A DNA stretch of 61,587 nucleotides from Bacteroidales bacterium (GTDB lineage Bacteria > Planctomycetota > Planctomycetia > Gemmatales > Gemmataceae). Each line of letters begins with the position of its first letter. Positions within the stretch are counted from its first letter, which is position 1. Shown here in pieces: positions 1 to 8,791 of this stretch. The notes beneath the pieces are model-generated. The model ran no database searches. It was not told the origin of the DNA and worked only from the letters and a program-made list of their open reading frames with translations. The stretch covers positions 2,827 through 64,413 of the forward strand of contig JAIXLE010000008.1 in assembly GCA_026931725.1 (NCBI GenBank), in the 5' to 3' direction. Made by a program: the position numbers and the translations under genes.

Positions 1-420
1 ACCGTGCCCGCACCCGTGATCGATAGGACATTCCCCGTCACCGTCGCGGGACCGCTGATGACCACATAGGACACCGGCAAACCACTACTGCTCGTCCCAC
101 TCAGATTCACCGTCAAACCACTCGAATATGTCACCGGGGCTGGGGCGGAAAACGTGATCGTCTGCGATGCCAGATTCACCACCAGTGATTGTTGCACCGC
201 CGTCGCTGGGTTGTAGTTCCCGTCCCCGGTTTGGCGAGCTTCGATGACCACCGTGCCCGCACCTGTGATCGACAGGACGTTCCCCGCAATCGTCGCGGGA
301 CCGCTGATGACCACATAGGACACCGGCAAACCGCTACTACTCGTCCCACTCAGATTCACTACCAAACCGCTAGAATATGTCACCGGCGTGGGTGCAGTAA
401 ATGAGACAGTTTGAGCAATC
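1..420. repeat. 249-bp coding repeat (Ig/MBG-like module)
   Basis: The block at 1-171 matches the block at 250-420 with a shift of 249 bp (83 codons). Unlike the 570-bp array, the two copies differ at many scattered positions. On the minus strand each unit encodes a beta-sandwich-like module containing SGTSSSGLPVSYVVISGPAT. The array probably continues beyond the left edge. Confidence 0.85.
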
Positions 421-3269
421 GGCTGAACGACCAAAACCGCACTGGTATCTGTGTACACCGTGCCCCCAGACGATGTATAGACCACTTCGACAGTATAGGT
501 TCCCGCAGGTGTCCCACTGGGGATGGTGTATTGATCTTGGGCAACACCCCCCGTGACGGATGTTGTGACGGGGGTTCCGATCACTGTCCCACCAAGTTTG
601 ACCGTGAACGTCACAGAGCCGTTATTCACAATCCCCGAGAGGGTGGTCGTGGTCAAATAGGTCGTCAAGTCGATTTGGGTACTGCCACCCGTGTTGGGCG
701 TATAGGGCACGGGTGGAATGGGAACAGTTTCTGAGCGAACTGGCCGATCATCCAAAAATGGGGACACGAGGACCGTGGCATTGTCCTGAACGTCTGTGAC
801 ATGCAGCGTCTGAATCTCCGTTTCTGTGATCGGTGAACCCCAGTAGTTGTTTCGGGCATCGACCGTTGTCCCAGCAGTTCCCGTTGCTTCGACTAAGGCA
901 TGAGTGGAACTGAAATCATTCTGTGCAATGATCGCCGAGGCCGTAGCGGAATCAGCCGTCAATTTTCCATCAAAGAGGACATATTCAATAACAGAATTGG
1001 ACCCCGCGTTGAGTTTGAGCCTATCCCACTTGAAGTTCCCACTCACAATGGATGCCGAGCCACCACTGTTGATCTGAATGTAGGACTCTTCCGGGTGGCT
1101 TGCCGATGGGTTGTTGATCGTGAATTGTGCATACTCCGCATTCAATGTCCCCGCTACCGTGATCCCCTGATTGACGTAGTCACCCCCATACTGACCCTCA
1201 TCAATCGTCACCGCCATCGGACTCCCGGATGTCCCCACAAACGATAACCCACCATTCACTTGCACCTGCACATCGTCCTCAATCTCAACACGCGCACCAC
1301 CACTAAACGTCAAACTGCTACCAGACGCGATCGTCAACGGGGTGTAAGCCGTTACACCATACGCCGTGTGACCATTGATGACATACTGATTCTGCGTATT
1401 ATCCACTGTCCCCAATGGACTCAACGTCAAACTCGTACCGATCGAACCCGTGGACAGCAAATACACCTTCTTAAAGGAGTCATTGTTGGTCAACTTGGGT
1501 ATATTCCCCGCCGGAGTGTAGACGCTGCTCGCAAACGTATTCCCCGTCACTGTGCCCGCACTTAGAATCGAACCGCCGTCCCACGCCGTCGCGTCCCATC
1601 CAAATTGACTATGTGTCGCCGTCAGTTGACCGCCACTACTGATCTGAATGTAGGACTCTTCCGGGTGGCTTGCCGATGGGTTGTTGATCGTGAATTGTGC
1701 ATACTCCGCATTCAATGTCCCCGCTACCGTGATCCCCTGATTGACGTAGTCACCCCCATACTGACCCTCATCAATCGTCACCGCCATCGGACTCCCGGAT
1801 GTCCCCACAAACGATAACCCACCATTCACTTGCACCTGCACATCGTCCTCAATCTCAACACGCGCACCACCACTAAACGTCAAACTGCTACCAGACGCGA
1901 TCGTCAACGGGGTGTAAGCCGTTACACCATACGCCGTGTGACCATTGATGACATACTGATTCTGCGTATTATCCACTGTCCCCAATGGACTCAACGTCAA
2001 ACTCGTACCGATCGAACCCGTGGACAGCAAATACACCTTCTTAAAGGAGTCATTGTTGGTCAACTTGGGTATATTCCCCGCCGGAGTGTAGACGCTGCTC
2101 GCAAACGTATTCCCCGTCACTGTGCCCGCACTTAGAATCGAACCGCCGTCCCACGCCGTCGCGTCCCATCCAAATTGACTATGTGTCGCCGTCAGTTGAC
2201 CGCCACTACTGATCTGAATGTAGGACTCTTCCGGGTGGCTTGCCGATGGGTTGTTGATCGTGAATTGTGCATACTCCGCATTCAATGTCCCCGCTACCGT
2301 GATCCCCTGATTGACGTAGTCACCCCCATACTGACCCTCATCAATCGTCACCGCCATCGGACTCCCGGATGTCCCCACAAACGATAACCCACCATTCACT
2401 TGCACCTGCACATCGTCCTCAATCTCAACACGCGCACCACCACTAAACGTCAAACTGCTACCAGACGCGATCGTCAACGGGGTGTAAGCCGTTACACCAT
2501 ACGCCGTGTGACCATTGATGACATACTGATTCTGCGTATTATCCACTGTCCCCAATGGACTCAACGTCAAACTCGTACCGATCGAACCCGTGGACAGCAA
2601 ATACACCTTCTTAAAGGAGTCATTGTTGGTCAACTTGGGTATATTCCCCGCCGGAGTGTAGACGCTGCTCGCAAACGTATTCCCCGTCACTGTGCCCGCA
2701 CTTAGAATCGAACCGCCGTCCCACGCCGTCGCGTCCCATCCAAATTGACTATGTGTCGCCGTCAGTTGACCGCCACTACTGATCTGAATGTAGGACTCTT
2801 CCGGGTGGCTTGCCGATGGGTTGTTGATCGTGAATTGTGCATACTCCGCATTCAATGTCCCCGCTACCGTGATCCCCTGATTGACGTAGTCACCCCCATA
2901 CTGACCCTCATCAATCGTCACCGCCATCGGACTCCCTGATGTCCCCACAAATGACAACTCACCATTCACTTGCACTTGTACATTATTCTGGATGTGGAGG
3001 ATCGCCCCATTGGAGACGGTCAGATGGGCACCATTGGCAATGGTCAGATTGCCGGTGATCGTGTAGGTTCCCGCTTGGTCGAATTGCGTATCTGTACTGA
3101 TGAGGCCACTAAAACTGCCCGGCGCAACAGGGACCACCCGTTGTTCGAGTTCCTGACACACTCCGATTAGGGCATGTCGTCCAATGGACCGATTGTGTCT
3201 GTGTGAGGTTGTCGTGGTTTGGCCAAAGATCTTCGTCAACCAACGGCGTTGCCAGGATGGATTACGCAT
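1..3269 (-). CDS. giant repetitive surface/extracellular protein, N-terminal part (runs off the left edge)
   Basis: An open frame runs leftward from an ATG at 3267-3269 to the window edge without a stop, about 1,089 residues. It starts MRNPSWQRRWLTK; near residue 45 comes QELEQRVVPVAPG, which resembles the LExR motif at the N-terminus of many large planctomycete extracellular proteins. Residues about 112-733 are 190-residue tandem repeats rich in G, S, T and N, of beta-helix type (STGSIGTSLTLSPLGTVDN). After that comes a beta-helix edge (VDARNNYWGSP). From about residue 950 there are 83-residue Ig/MBG-like modules (VTYSSGLVVNLSGTSSSG ... GDGNYNPA). A secreted structural or adhesion role is inferred; no catalytic motif is visible. 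The C-terminus and any anchor lie outside the window. Confidence 0.85.
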   Translation of the reverse strand, partial: MRNPSWQRRWLTKIFGQTTTTSHRHNRSIGRHALIGVCQELEQRVVPVAPGSFSGLISTDTQFDQAGTYTITGNLTIANGAHLTVSNGAILHIQNNVQVQVNGELSFVGTSGSPMAVTIDEGQYGGDYVNQGITVAGTLNAEYAQFTINNPSASHPEESYIQISSGGQLTATHSQFGWDATAWDGGSILSAGTVTGNTFASSVYTPAGNIPKLTNNDSFKKVYLLSTGSIGTSLTLSPLGTVDNTQNQYVINGHTAYGVTAYTPLTIASGSSLTFSGGARVEIEDDVQVQVNGGLSFVGTSGSPMAVTIDEGQYGGDYVNQGITVAGTLNAEYAQFTINNPSASHPEESYIQISSGGQLTATHSQFGWDATAWDGGSILSAGTVTGNTFASSVYTPAGNIPKLTNNDSFKKVYLLSTGSIGTSLTLSPLGTVDNTQNQYVINGHTAYGVTAYTPLTIASGSSLTFSGGARVEIEDDVQVQVNGGLSFVGTSGSPMAVTIDEGQYGGDYVNQGITVAGTLNAEYAQFTINNPSASHPEESYIQISSGGQLTATHSQFGWDATAWDGGSILSAGTVTGNTFASSVYTPAGNIPKLTNNDSFKKVYLLSTGSIGTSLTLSPLGTVDNTQNQYVINGHTAYGVTAYTPLTIASGSSLTFSGGARVEIEDDVQVQVNGGLSFVGTSGSPMAVTIDEGQYGGDYVNQGITVAGTLNAEYAQFTINNPSASHPEESYIQINSGGSASIVSGNFKWDRLKLNAGSNSVIEYVLFDGKLTADSATASAIIAQNDFSSTHALVEATGTAGTTVDARNNYWGSPITETEIQTLHVTDVQDNATVLVSPFLDDRPVRSETVPIPPVPYTPNTGGSTQIDLTTYLTTTTLSGIVNNGSVTFTVKLGGTVIGTPVTTSVTGGVAQDQYTIPSGTPAGTYTVEVVYTSSGGTVYTDTSAVLVVQPIAQTVSFTAPTPVTYSSGLVVNLSGTSSSGLPVSYVVISGPATIAGNVLSITGAGTVVIEARQTGDGNYNPATAVQQSLVVNLASQTITFSAPAPVTYSSGLTVNLSGTSSSGLPVSYVVISGPATVTGNVLSITGAGT
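1071..2936. repeat. tandem repeat, 570-bp unit, about 3.3 copies, apparently identical
   Basis: Units begin at 1071, 1641 and 2211, with a partial fourth copy at 2781-2936. I see no base differences between units until about 2936, where the fourth copy diverges (cccggatg against ccctgatg). The period is a multiple of three and encodes 190 residues on the minus strand, so the surface-protein frame is kept. Identity at silent positions means recent expansion or ongoing homogenisation. Confidence 0.95.
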
Positions 3270-3555
3270 AGAATCGGCGCCCTCAAAATGTAATATTGGA
3301 TCCGATTATCCAGTGAACCTCTGATTTTGTCGTCTGTCCCAGACTGATCTGGCGACGGCTAGAGTGAAAAGAATGGTCGGGTGCGTTTTCTATCGCGGAA
3401 ATGGGAAAAATTTTGCGATACTTTGAAATTCTCTTGGATGATGTACGATTTCCCCCATGTCCACAGTGGACGCTTGTTCCCATTATTCCTTGGAGTCGAT
3501 GATTCCGCGATCAGCGGGGCGCGATCATCGTCTCTAGCCGACGGGTGACATTCTG

Positions 3556-4314
3556 ATGCTGATTCTGGATGGTTGTGTGGCGGTCGGACGTTGGGCCGAT
3601 TTTCTGGGACGAGCAAGCCTCGCGGCGGGTCGGGTGGTCGGGCGGCCGGGGTGGTGGATGCGGCCGTTTTACCACGTCCTCATCGGCGGGTTGCCGCTGG
3701 CGGGGGTGCTGGGGCTGGCCCTTGGACTCGTCATCTGGATGCACACCCGCGGCGTGCTGGAACGAACCGCGGGGGCCGCTGAGTTGCTCCCGACATTCCT
3801 TGCCGTGGCCGTTTTGCTCGAACTGGCCCCGATTGGTGCCGGGTTGATCCTCGCATCCCGCACGGGCGCGAGCCTGGGGGCGGAACTCGCATCCATGCGG
3901 GTCAGCGAGCAAATTGATGCCATCGCCCTTCTGGGTGTGTCGCCGCTCCATCGACTCGTCGGGCCGCGTGTGCTGGCCTGCGTGCTGGCGGCCCCCCTGC
4001 TACACATCCTCATCGCCACCGTGGCCCTGGGCAGCGGCTATCTCGCGGAATCACTTCTGGGCTCGACATACTGGCTGAAGTATCAAACCGCATTGCTGGC
4101 GGAATTGCATCTGTCCGAGGTTGTGGCCGCCGGGTGCAAGACCATCGTGTTCGGTGGACTCATCGGAGCCACTGGCTGCTACATCGGTCTGAATACCGAC
4201 CATGGATCAGAAGGAATCGGCCAATCCGCGACAAACAGTGTGGTCGTCTGCACGCTCTTGGTTCTGCTGGCGGATGTGCTGCTGGTGGGGTTGATTCAGG
4301 TCACAATCGGGTAA
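3556..4314 (+). CDS. MlaE-family lipid ABC transporter permease
   Basis: A 252-residue membrane protein with hydrophobic segments at about 40-65, 75-105, 140-170 and 215-250. The centre reads LELAPIGAGLILASRTGASLG and ISEQIDAIALLG-like text (VSEQIDAIALLGVSP), which is the MlaE/YrbE permease signature. The family moves phospholipids between the membranes of diderm cells together with an ATPase (MlaF) and an MCE protein (MlaD); neither partner is encoded nearby, so they must lie elsewhere. The gene is convergent with the RFAP-synthase gene and overlaps its 3' end by 14 bp. Start at the first ATG; an internal start would remove the N-terminal helix. Confidence 0.85.
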   Translation: MLILDGCVAVGRWADFLGRASLAAGRVVGRPGWWMRPFYHVLIGGLPLAGVLGLALGLVIWMHTRGVLERTAGAAELLPTFLAVAVLLELAPIGAGLILASRTGASLGAELASMRVSEQIDAIALLGVSPLHRLVGPRVLACVLAAPLLHILIATVALGSGYLAESLLGSTYWLKYQTALLAELHLSEVVAAGCKTIVFGGLIGATGCYIGLNTDHGSEGIGQSATNSVVVCTLLVLLADVLLVGLIQVTIG

Positions 4315-5215
4315 CGCTGGCTCCGTGCGGGGCGGCCGCGGTCGTCGCAATCGACAATTCTGATGAGTCCTTTTGCAGATGCCGAGCCAGAAACTCGGCC
4401 TGTTCCGCATCCGCCGTGCAGGCGAACACGGTTGGCCCCCAAGACGATTGCCCGACACCGACAAAGCCCAACTGACGAACCCGGTCAATGATCGCTGCAA
4501 TCGCGGGAGCCGCGTACACGCCCCCCTGGGCCGACTCGAACCAACGGCCACCTTCCCGATTGAACGTGAACACCGCCTCCGCGAACGCCGGGAAGTCGGC
4601 ATCCCCTTCCAGTGCCGCTCGGATTTGTGCCAAGGCATCCCGCAGTTGCTGATAGAGTCGCCACGGATCGGCCACGCCGGATTCCGCGAACGCTTGCCGT
4701 TCCGCAGCCCCGAACCACGCGGGTTGCACGGGTGGCCGAATCAACACGATCCGCCAATCTGGGGGGAACGCCAACCGATCGCCGCAGCGTGGGAGTTCCG
4801 CCGTGGAGTCTCGCCCCGCATCGCAGATGATGCCGCCGTGTGCAAAACCGTACAATCCGACCCCTGACCGCAAGCCCCGCCCCGTCAAACGGGCCAACTC
4901 CTCGATGGGAGCATCCGGGCGCAGGGCACGGGCGACCGATAAACCCAGTGATGTCCCCACCCCCAATCCCACATGCTCGGGTGGGCAACGCTCGACCACC
5001 ACCCGATGACAGACCGTTGTCACACGCTGAGCCAAGGCCAAAGCCCGCTCCGCGTTCGGTCCTGTCGCGGACCACTGCGGAGCGGGTTCCACACCCACGG
5101 ACACCCCCGGTGCCTCAATCATCAGGCCGCAGCCGCCAAAACGCGGAACGCCGGTGAGATGCCCGGTATTCAGCAGCCCGAAATGCAGACGCGACGGAGC
5201 CGATACCCGGATCAT
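4301..5215 (-). CDS. beta-ribofuranosylaminobenzene 5'-phosphate (beta-RFAP) synthase family, GHMP fold
   Basis: A 304-residue protein opening with IRVSAPSRLHFGLLNTG and carrying a GHMP-kinase-type glycine-rich loop, HVGLGVGTSLGLSVARAL, near residue 83, then GRGLRSGVGLYGFAHGG. These are the marks of beta-RFAP synthase, which condenses 4-aminobenzoate with phosphoribosyl pyrophosphate in the first committed step of tetrahydromethanopterin synthesis. The start ATG overlaps the stop of the upstream DUF447 gene (ATGA), so translation is probably coupled. With pabB two genes upstream, the operon both makes the aminobenzoate precursor and uses it. Membership of the GHMP superfamily is firm; the substrate rests on motif and context. 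Confidence 0.85.
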   Translation of the reverse strand: MIRVSAPSRLHFGLLNTGHLTGVPRFGGCGLMIEAPGVSVGVEPAPQWSATGPNAERALALAQRVTTVCHRVVVERCPPEHVGLGVGTSLGLSVARALRPDAPIEELARLTGRGLRSGVGLYGFAHGGIICDAGRDSTAELPRCGDRLAFPPDWRIVLIRPPVQPAWFGAAERQAFAESGVADPWRLYQQLRDALAQIRAALEGDADFPAFAEAVFTFNREGGRWFESAQGGVYAAPAIAAIIDRVRQLGFVGVGQSSWGPTVFACTADAEQAEFLARHLQKDSSELSIATTAAAPHGASVTRL

Positions 5216-5790
5216 GCCGCCCCTCCGGCTCGGTGACGGGCAAGGTAATCTTCGAGAATGTGCATTCCCTCTTGCTCCGCGGGGCCGCCGGTCTTGTCCA
5301 CGATCACCCGCAGTTTGTGATACTCCGCCTCCACGTCCTCGGTCGGCAGCAGGTGTAGCCGGGTGGCCAGAATCGCGGCTTCGAGGAGGGCGTGCTTGGC
5401 CCGGTTAAACCCCCAAAAATCCCGATGCGTCGTGGAATGCACGATCTCACAGTGCATCCGTACCCGCGGCTCCGCAGCATCAACATGGGTGACGCGAAAT
5501 TCCTGATGTCGGCAACAATCCGTGAGAACCCACCCCCGCACCAGACTGGCAGGCCGCACCGGAGGAAAAGGATCCATCATGCCGATCGCCGATCGCGCTA
5601 TCAAAGCAGCATCATCGGTAATGTGCAATACCCCTTCTGGGTGATGGCACAAATTCTGGTATGTCTGTGATGTCAGAAACGGCTTGAGCAAAAACTGCCT
5701 GGGTGTCGCCGAATCCAGCTGCGGCCCCATCGGGGCGAGGTGCGGGGAACCATCACGGTTCGTCGTGGTGATCAGTGCTTCCAGAATCAT
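5212..5790 (-). CDS. DUF447 family protein (flavin-reductase-like fold, methanopterin-linked)
   Basis: A 192-residue protein beginning MILEALITTTNRDGSPHLAPMG, the typical opening of DUF447 and of split-barrel flavin-binding proteins, with LVRGWVLTD in the middle and FWGFNRAKHALLEAAILATR toward the end. DUF447 genes commonly sit among tetrahydromethanopterin biosynthesis genes in methylotrophs and planctomycetes; the biochemical role is not settled. It overlaps the stop of pabB by 4 bp and the start of the beta-RFAP synthase gene by 4 bp, so all three are likely translated from one message. Confidence 0.8.
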   Translation of the reverse strand: MILEALITTTNRDGSPHLAPMGPQLDSATPRQFLLKPFLTSQTYQNLCHHPEGVLHITDDAALIARSAIGMMDPFPPVRPASLVRGWVLTDCCRHQEFRVTHVDAAEPRVRMHCEIVHSTTHRDFWGFNRAKHALLEAAILATRLHLLPTEDVEAEYHKLRVIVDKTGGPAEQEGMHILEDYLARHRAGGAA

Positions 5791-7109
5791 TTTTGCAGTG
5801 CCCGCAACAGCCCGGCCGCCTTATGCAGCGTTTCTTCATACTCACGCACGGGGTCCGAATCCGCGACGATACCGCCCCCCACGGGGAACTGCAACCACCC
5901 TCGCGCCGCCGTGAACGTGCGAATCAGAATGTTCGTATCCATGCTGCCGTTGAAGCCGATGCAACCGATACTGCCACAGTACGGCCCGCGAACAGTCGGT
6001 TCGAGTTCGGCGATAATCTCCATCGCCCGCACTTTGGGTGCCCCCGTCACGGACCCGCCCGGAAACGCTGCCCGCAGCAGATCCCACGCGGTCAAACCCG
6101 GTCGCAGCGTGCCACGCACTTCTGAAACCAGATGATGCACATAATTGTATGTTTCCACCTCACAGACCCGCGGCACCGTCACGGATCCATATTCACAAAC
6201 TCGTCCAAGATCATTCCTGAGTAGATCGACGATCATGACATTCTCGGCCCGATCTTTCGGATGATGCATCAGATCGTCCCGCAAATCGGCATCTTCCGCT
6301 GGGGTCAGGCCGCGTGGGCGAGTGCCCTTGATTGGCCGTGTGATCACCTCTCCCTGGGAAGACAGTTGCAAAAACCGTTCGGGCGACGCGGACACGACCT
6401 GAAACTCTCCCGCATCGAAATAGCAGGCAAACGGAGCCGGGGAACATGCCCGGAGTCGGCCATACAGTGCGAGAGGATGTTCGGTCAACGGCGTGAGCAA
6501 ACGCTGCGAAAGATTGACCTGAAAACCGTCACCAGCATGGATGTAGTCTATCACTCGCCGCACCGCCTGGAGATACCCTTCTCGTGTGAAGTTACTCCAC
6601 ACACCGGGCAGTTGCGGAATCGGAAACGAGACATCCGCCAGCGACGGGGGATGAGCGACCGGCGCAGCGGCCCGTTCAGACGCGATAGGAGAGAGGATGT
6701 CATCGAGGGAACGCGGGCCGCCGTGGGAGACAAACCAGGCTCGATTCTGCAGATGATCCCAACTGATGACCCAGTCGTAACGGTAAAGCCGATGATCGGG
6801 CAGGTGAAAATCATCGCCACGGGCTGCGGGGATGCGTTCAAACCGCTGGCCGAATTCGTAGCCGAACAGCCCCGCATAACCACCTTGGAATGGAGGGATG
6901 CCGGGGTACGGTTCCGCGCGAACGGCCCAATTGACATGAGCAGGATCGACGGATGGGCGCGTCGGGTCCGCCATCACATACGAATATCGACCGCGTTCCG
7001 GGTGGCGGTCGGCGGAGTCGAGAAACAACAAGTGCGGCCAGTGGGCGAGCGAACGGGCGACATCCCAGGGTTCGGGGGCGGGGATCAGTTCTGTAACCAA
7101 CGGGTTCAT
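5787..7109 (-). CDS. pabB: aminodeoxychorismate synthase component I
   Basis: A 440-residue chorismate-binding enzyme. Visible motifs are SASPERFL, PIKGTRPRG, DLLRNDLGRVCEYGSV, YNYVHHLVSEV, FPGGSVTGAPKVRAMEII and YCGSIGCIGFNG. The lysine in PIKGT is typical of PabB; anthranilate synthase (TrpE) has alanine there. The enzyme aminates chorismate to 4-amino-4-deoxychorismate, leading to 4-aminobenzoate. I chose the ATG at 7107-7109 (MNPLVTEL); an in-frame ATG at 7172 would add 21 residues that do not resemble the family. No glutamine amidotransferase (PabA) is fused or adjacent. It is the first gene of a coupled operon with DUF447 and beta-RFAP synthase. Confidence 0.92.
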   Translation of the reverse strand: MNPLVTELIPAPEPWDVARSLAHWPHLLFLDSADRHPERGRYSYVMADPTRPSVDPAHVNWAVRAEPYPGIPPFQGGYAGLFGYEFGQRFERIPAARGDDFHLPDHRLYRYDWVISWDHLQNRAWFVSHGGPRSLDDILSPIASERAAAPVAHPPSLADVSFPIPQLPGVWSNFTREGYLQAVRRVIDYIHAGDGFQVNLSQRLLTPLTEHPLALYGRLRACSPAPFACYFDAGEFQVVSASPERFLQLSSQGEVITRPIKGTRPRGLTPAEDADLRDDLMHHPKDRAENVMIVDLLRNDLGRVCEYGSVTVPRVCEVETYNYVHHLVSEVRGTLRPGLTAWDLLRAAFPGGSVTGAPKVRAMEIIAELEPTVRGPYCGSIGCIGFNGSMDTNILIRTFTAARGWLQFPVGGGIVADSDPVREYEETLHKAAGLLRALQK

Positions 7110-7241
7110 GCCAGTAGCATAGAAAGCGATCCCACCCCGGAACAGACTGGACATCGGGGAAGGAGGCAACAACCGTTCCCAATTCTTCCCGCACCGGCAC
7201 TCACCCGCATTCCGAAACCGGATGAGTGCTGGCCACGATTT

Positions 7242-8537
7242 TTAGTTCTTCTTCTGCTGCGCGGCTTTGGCCTTCATCATTTTCTGCGTGACGATTTTGC
7301 GGCGTTCGGCATCCCGTTTCGTCGTGTTGTCGAACTTCAACGATTTTTGCCAGGTGTCGATCGCTTTTTGGGTTTCACCCAGTGCGAGATACGCATCAGC
7401 AAGGTGGTCCCAAATTTCGATGTGGGCACCGTCTTCCTTGTCCAAAATGGCCTGTTCCAGGTATTTGACGGCTTCCGCGAACTTCTTTTGCTTGTAGAGT
7501 ACCCAGCCGAGGCTATCCAGGTAGGCGGCATTTTCCAGTTTGGCGTTCTCAGCGGAGATTTTGCCTTCTTCGAGCAGTTTTTTCCGCTGCTCGGAGTCGA
7601 GCTTCAGAGCTTTGCGAATCAGTTCTTCGGACTTCGCCAGATTCTGATCGTGATCGGCCCAGATGAAACCGAGATCGTTGTAGTAAGTCGGATTCTCAGG
7701 GTCATCTTTCATGAGCCCTTCGAGTCGGGCAGCCGCTTTGTCGATCTGCTTGTTCTCGACGTGCAATCCACTGAGCAGGTAGTTGACATTCCGTTTCAGT
7801 CGGGTTTTGAGGTCGCCTTTGAGGCTGTCCGCGTTCTCAAGCCGGTTGAGGACTTCGATGTAGGTGTCGATGGCATCGTCGTACTTGCCCGCTTCCCGTT
7901 GGACCCAGCCTTTGAGTTGCAGGAAGTACCAGCCACCCTTGTCCAGGTTGACGAGCCCTTCGGCCATGCGGAGGGCTTCATCGGTGTCGCCCTGTTTGGC
8001 CTTGGCCTGCACGAGCTTTTCCAGCACGAACGGCTTGGCCTTGTCGAGTTCGTCGCCCTTGGCTTCCATCAATTTCTGGCAGACATCCTCGACGGATTTG
8101 AACTTCTTCTGGTCCCAGTACAGATCGAGCAGCCCCTCGTAGGCGAGGAGCATTTTGGAGCCGCTTTGCAACTTCGTTGCGGCCTGGGCGGCGGAATCAT
8201 AAAACAGTTCGGCCGCGTCGTAATCTTTGACGTTGTGGGCCACTTTGGCGAGAACGATGGTGGCGTTCAATTTGAAGGGCTTGTCTTTACCCTCGGCATC
8301 GCGTTGGAGTCCCGCGGCGAGTTTGACCATCCGCTTCGCGGAATCGTTATCCTTGAGCAGTTCCGTGAGCCGGTCCTGCATCGCGTCGTTATTCGTCAAG
8401 TCGTTGAGCTTCAACGCCTTCGACTTGAGTTGGTCGTCTGAGGGACCAGAAGGAACCGGGGCGGCGTGCGTGGTTCCGGCCAGAGCATAAGCCACTGCCA
8501 GAGCCGTGATCCCGATCCGAAGATGTGCCGTCGTCAT
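7242..8537 (-). CDS. secreted tetratricopeptide-repeat protein
   Basis: A 431-residue protein from the ATG at 8535-8537: a signal peptide (ITALAVAYALAGTTHAAP) followed by a helical solenoid. TPR-like units are clear at the C-terminus (AAYLDSLGWVLYKQKKFAEA, IWDHLADAYLALGETQKA) and near residue 240 (YYNDLGFIWADHDQN). Lysine is unusually abundant. TPR proteins are scaffolds; no enzymatic domain is visible. An upstream in-frame ATG at 8579 would put 14 residues before the signal peptide and is less likely. The gene is divergent from the CbiE/CbiT gene. Confidence 0.8.
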   Translation of the reverse strand: MTTAHLRIGITALAVAYALAGTTHAAPVPSGPSDDQLKSKALKLNDLTNNDAMQDRLTELLKDNDSAKRMVKLAAGLQRDAEGKDKPFKLNATIVLAKVAHNVKDYDAAELFYDSAAQAATKLQSGSKMLLAYEGLLDLYWDQKKFKSVEDVCQKLMEAKGDELDKAKPFVLEKLVQAKAKQGDTDEALRMAEGLVNLDKGGWYFLQLKGWVQREAGKYDDAIDTYIEVLNRLENADSLKGDLKTRLKRNVNYLLSGLHVENKQIDKAAARLEGLMKDDPENPTYYNDLGFIWADHDQNLAKSEELIRKALKLDSEQRKKLLEEGKISAENAKLENAAYLDSLGWVLYKQKKFAEAVKYLEQAILDKEDGAHIEIWDHLADAYLALGETQKAIDTWQKSLKFDNTTKRDAERRKIVTQKMMKAKAAQQKKN

Positions 8538-8672
8538 GGCCGCAACCTTGTCCTGGGTTATCGGAAAAGTCCATCTCATCCGCGCATCTTACCGATGAAA
8601 TCCGATTGGTGCTATCCAGATCGGCCGGAACGAGCAACCGCGTTACAATAGCCCGGAAGGCGATTTTCGGAC

Positions 8673-8726
8673 AACCGGGGACGGTCATCCCCGGTTCGGA
8701 CAATCGGAGGCTGTCGTCCCCGATTG
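8673..8726. repeat. pair of palindromes between divergent genes
   Basis: Two adjacent inverted repeats: AACCGGGGA/TCCCCGGTT at 8673-8681 and 8688-8696, then CAATCGG/CCGATTG at 8701-8707 and 8720-8726. The first shares its core with the palindrome at 17857-17884, suggesting a dispersed REP-like family. They lie upstream of the GTG start at 8792 and could also shape its mRNA leader. Confidence 0.6.
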
Positions 8727-8791
8727 TGTTTCCCCATTTCCCGATCAGACTGTCAGACTGTCTTACTAGGTTTGTATATGAGGAGCGTGTT

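Noticed and set aside
1071-2936. CRISPR array
   Set aside because: The units are 570 bp with no short repeats and spacers, and they code in one frame.
900-3170. Repeated plus-strand ORFs of 101 and 70 residues in the tandem array
   Set aside because: They are shadows of the minus-strand surface protein, which has one continuous frame over the whole region.
3556-5215. Mla transporter operon
   Set aside because: Only the permease is present; the next gene is convergent and unrelated.
6261-8441. Long plus-strand open frame of 726 residues
   Set aside because: It crosses pabB and the TPR gene on the opposite strand; both have clear family motifs, and the plus frame has none.
8525-8791. N-terminal extension of the CbiE/CbiT protein from the ATG at 8525
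   Set aside because: It would overlap the divergent TPR gene and palindromes, and the GTG at 8792 has an SD-like site and family-typical start.
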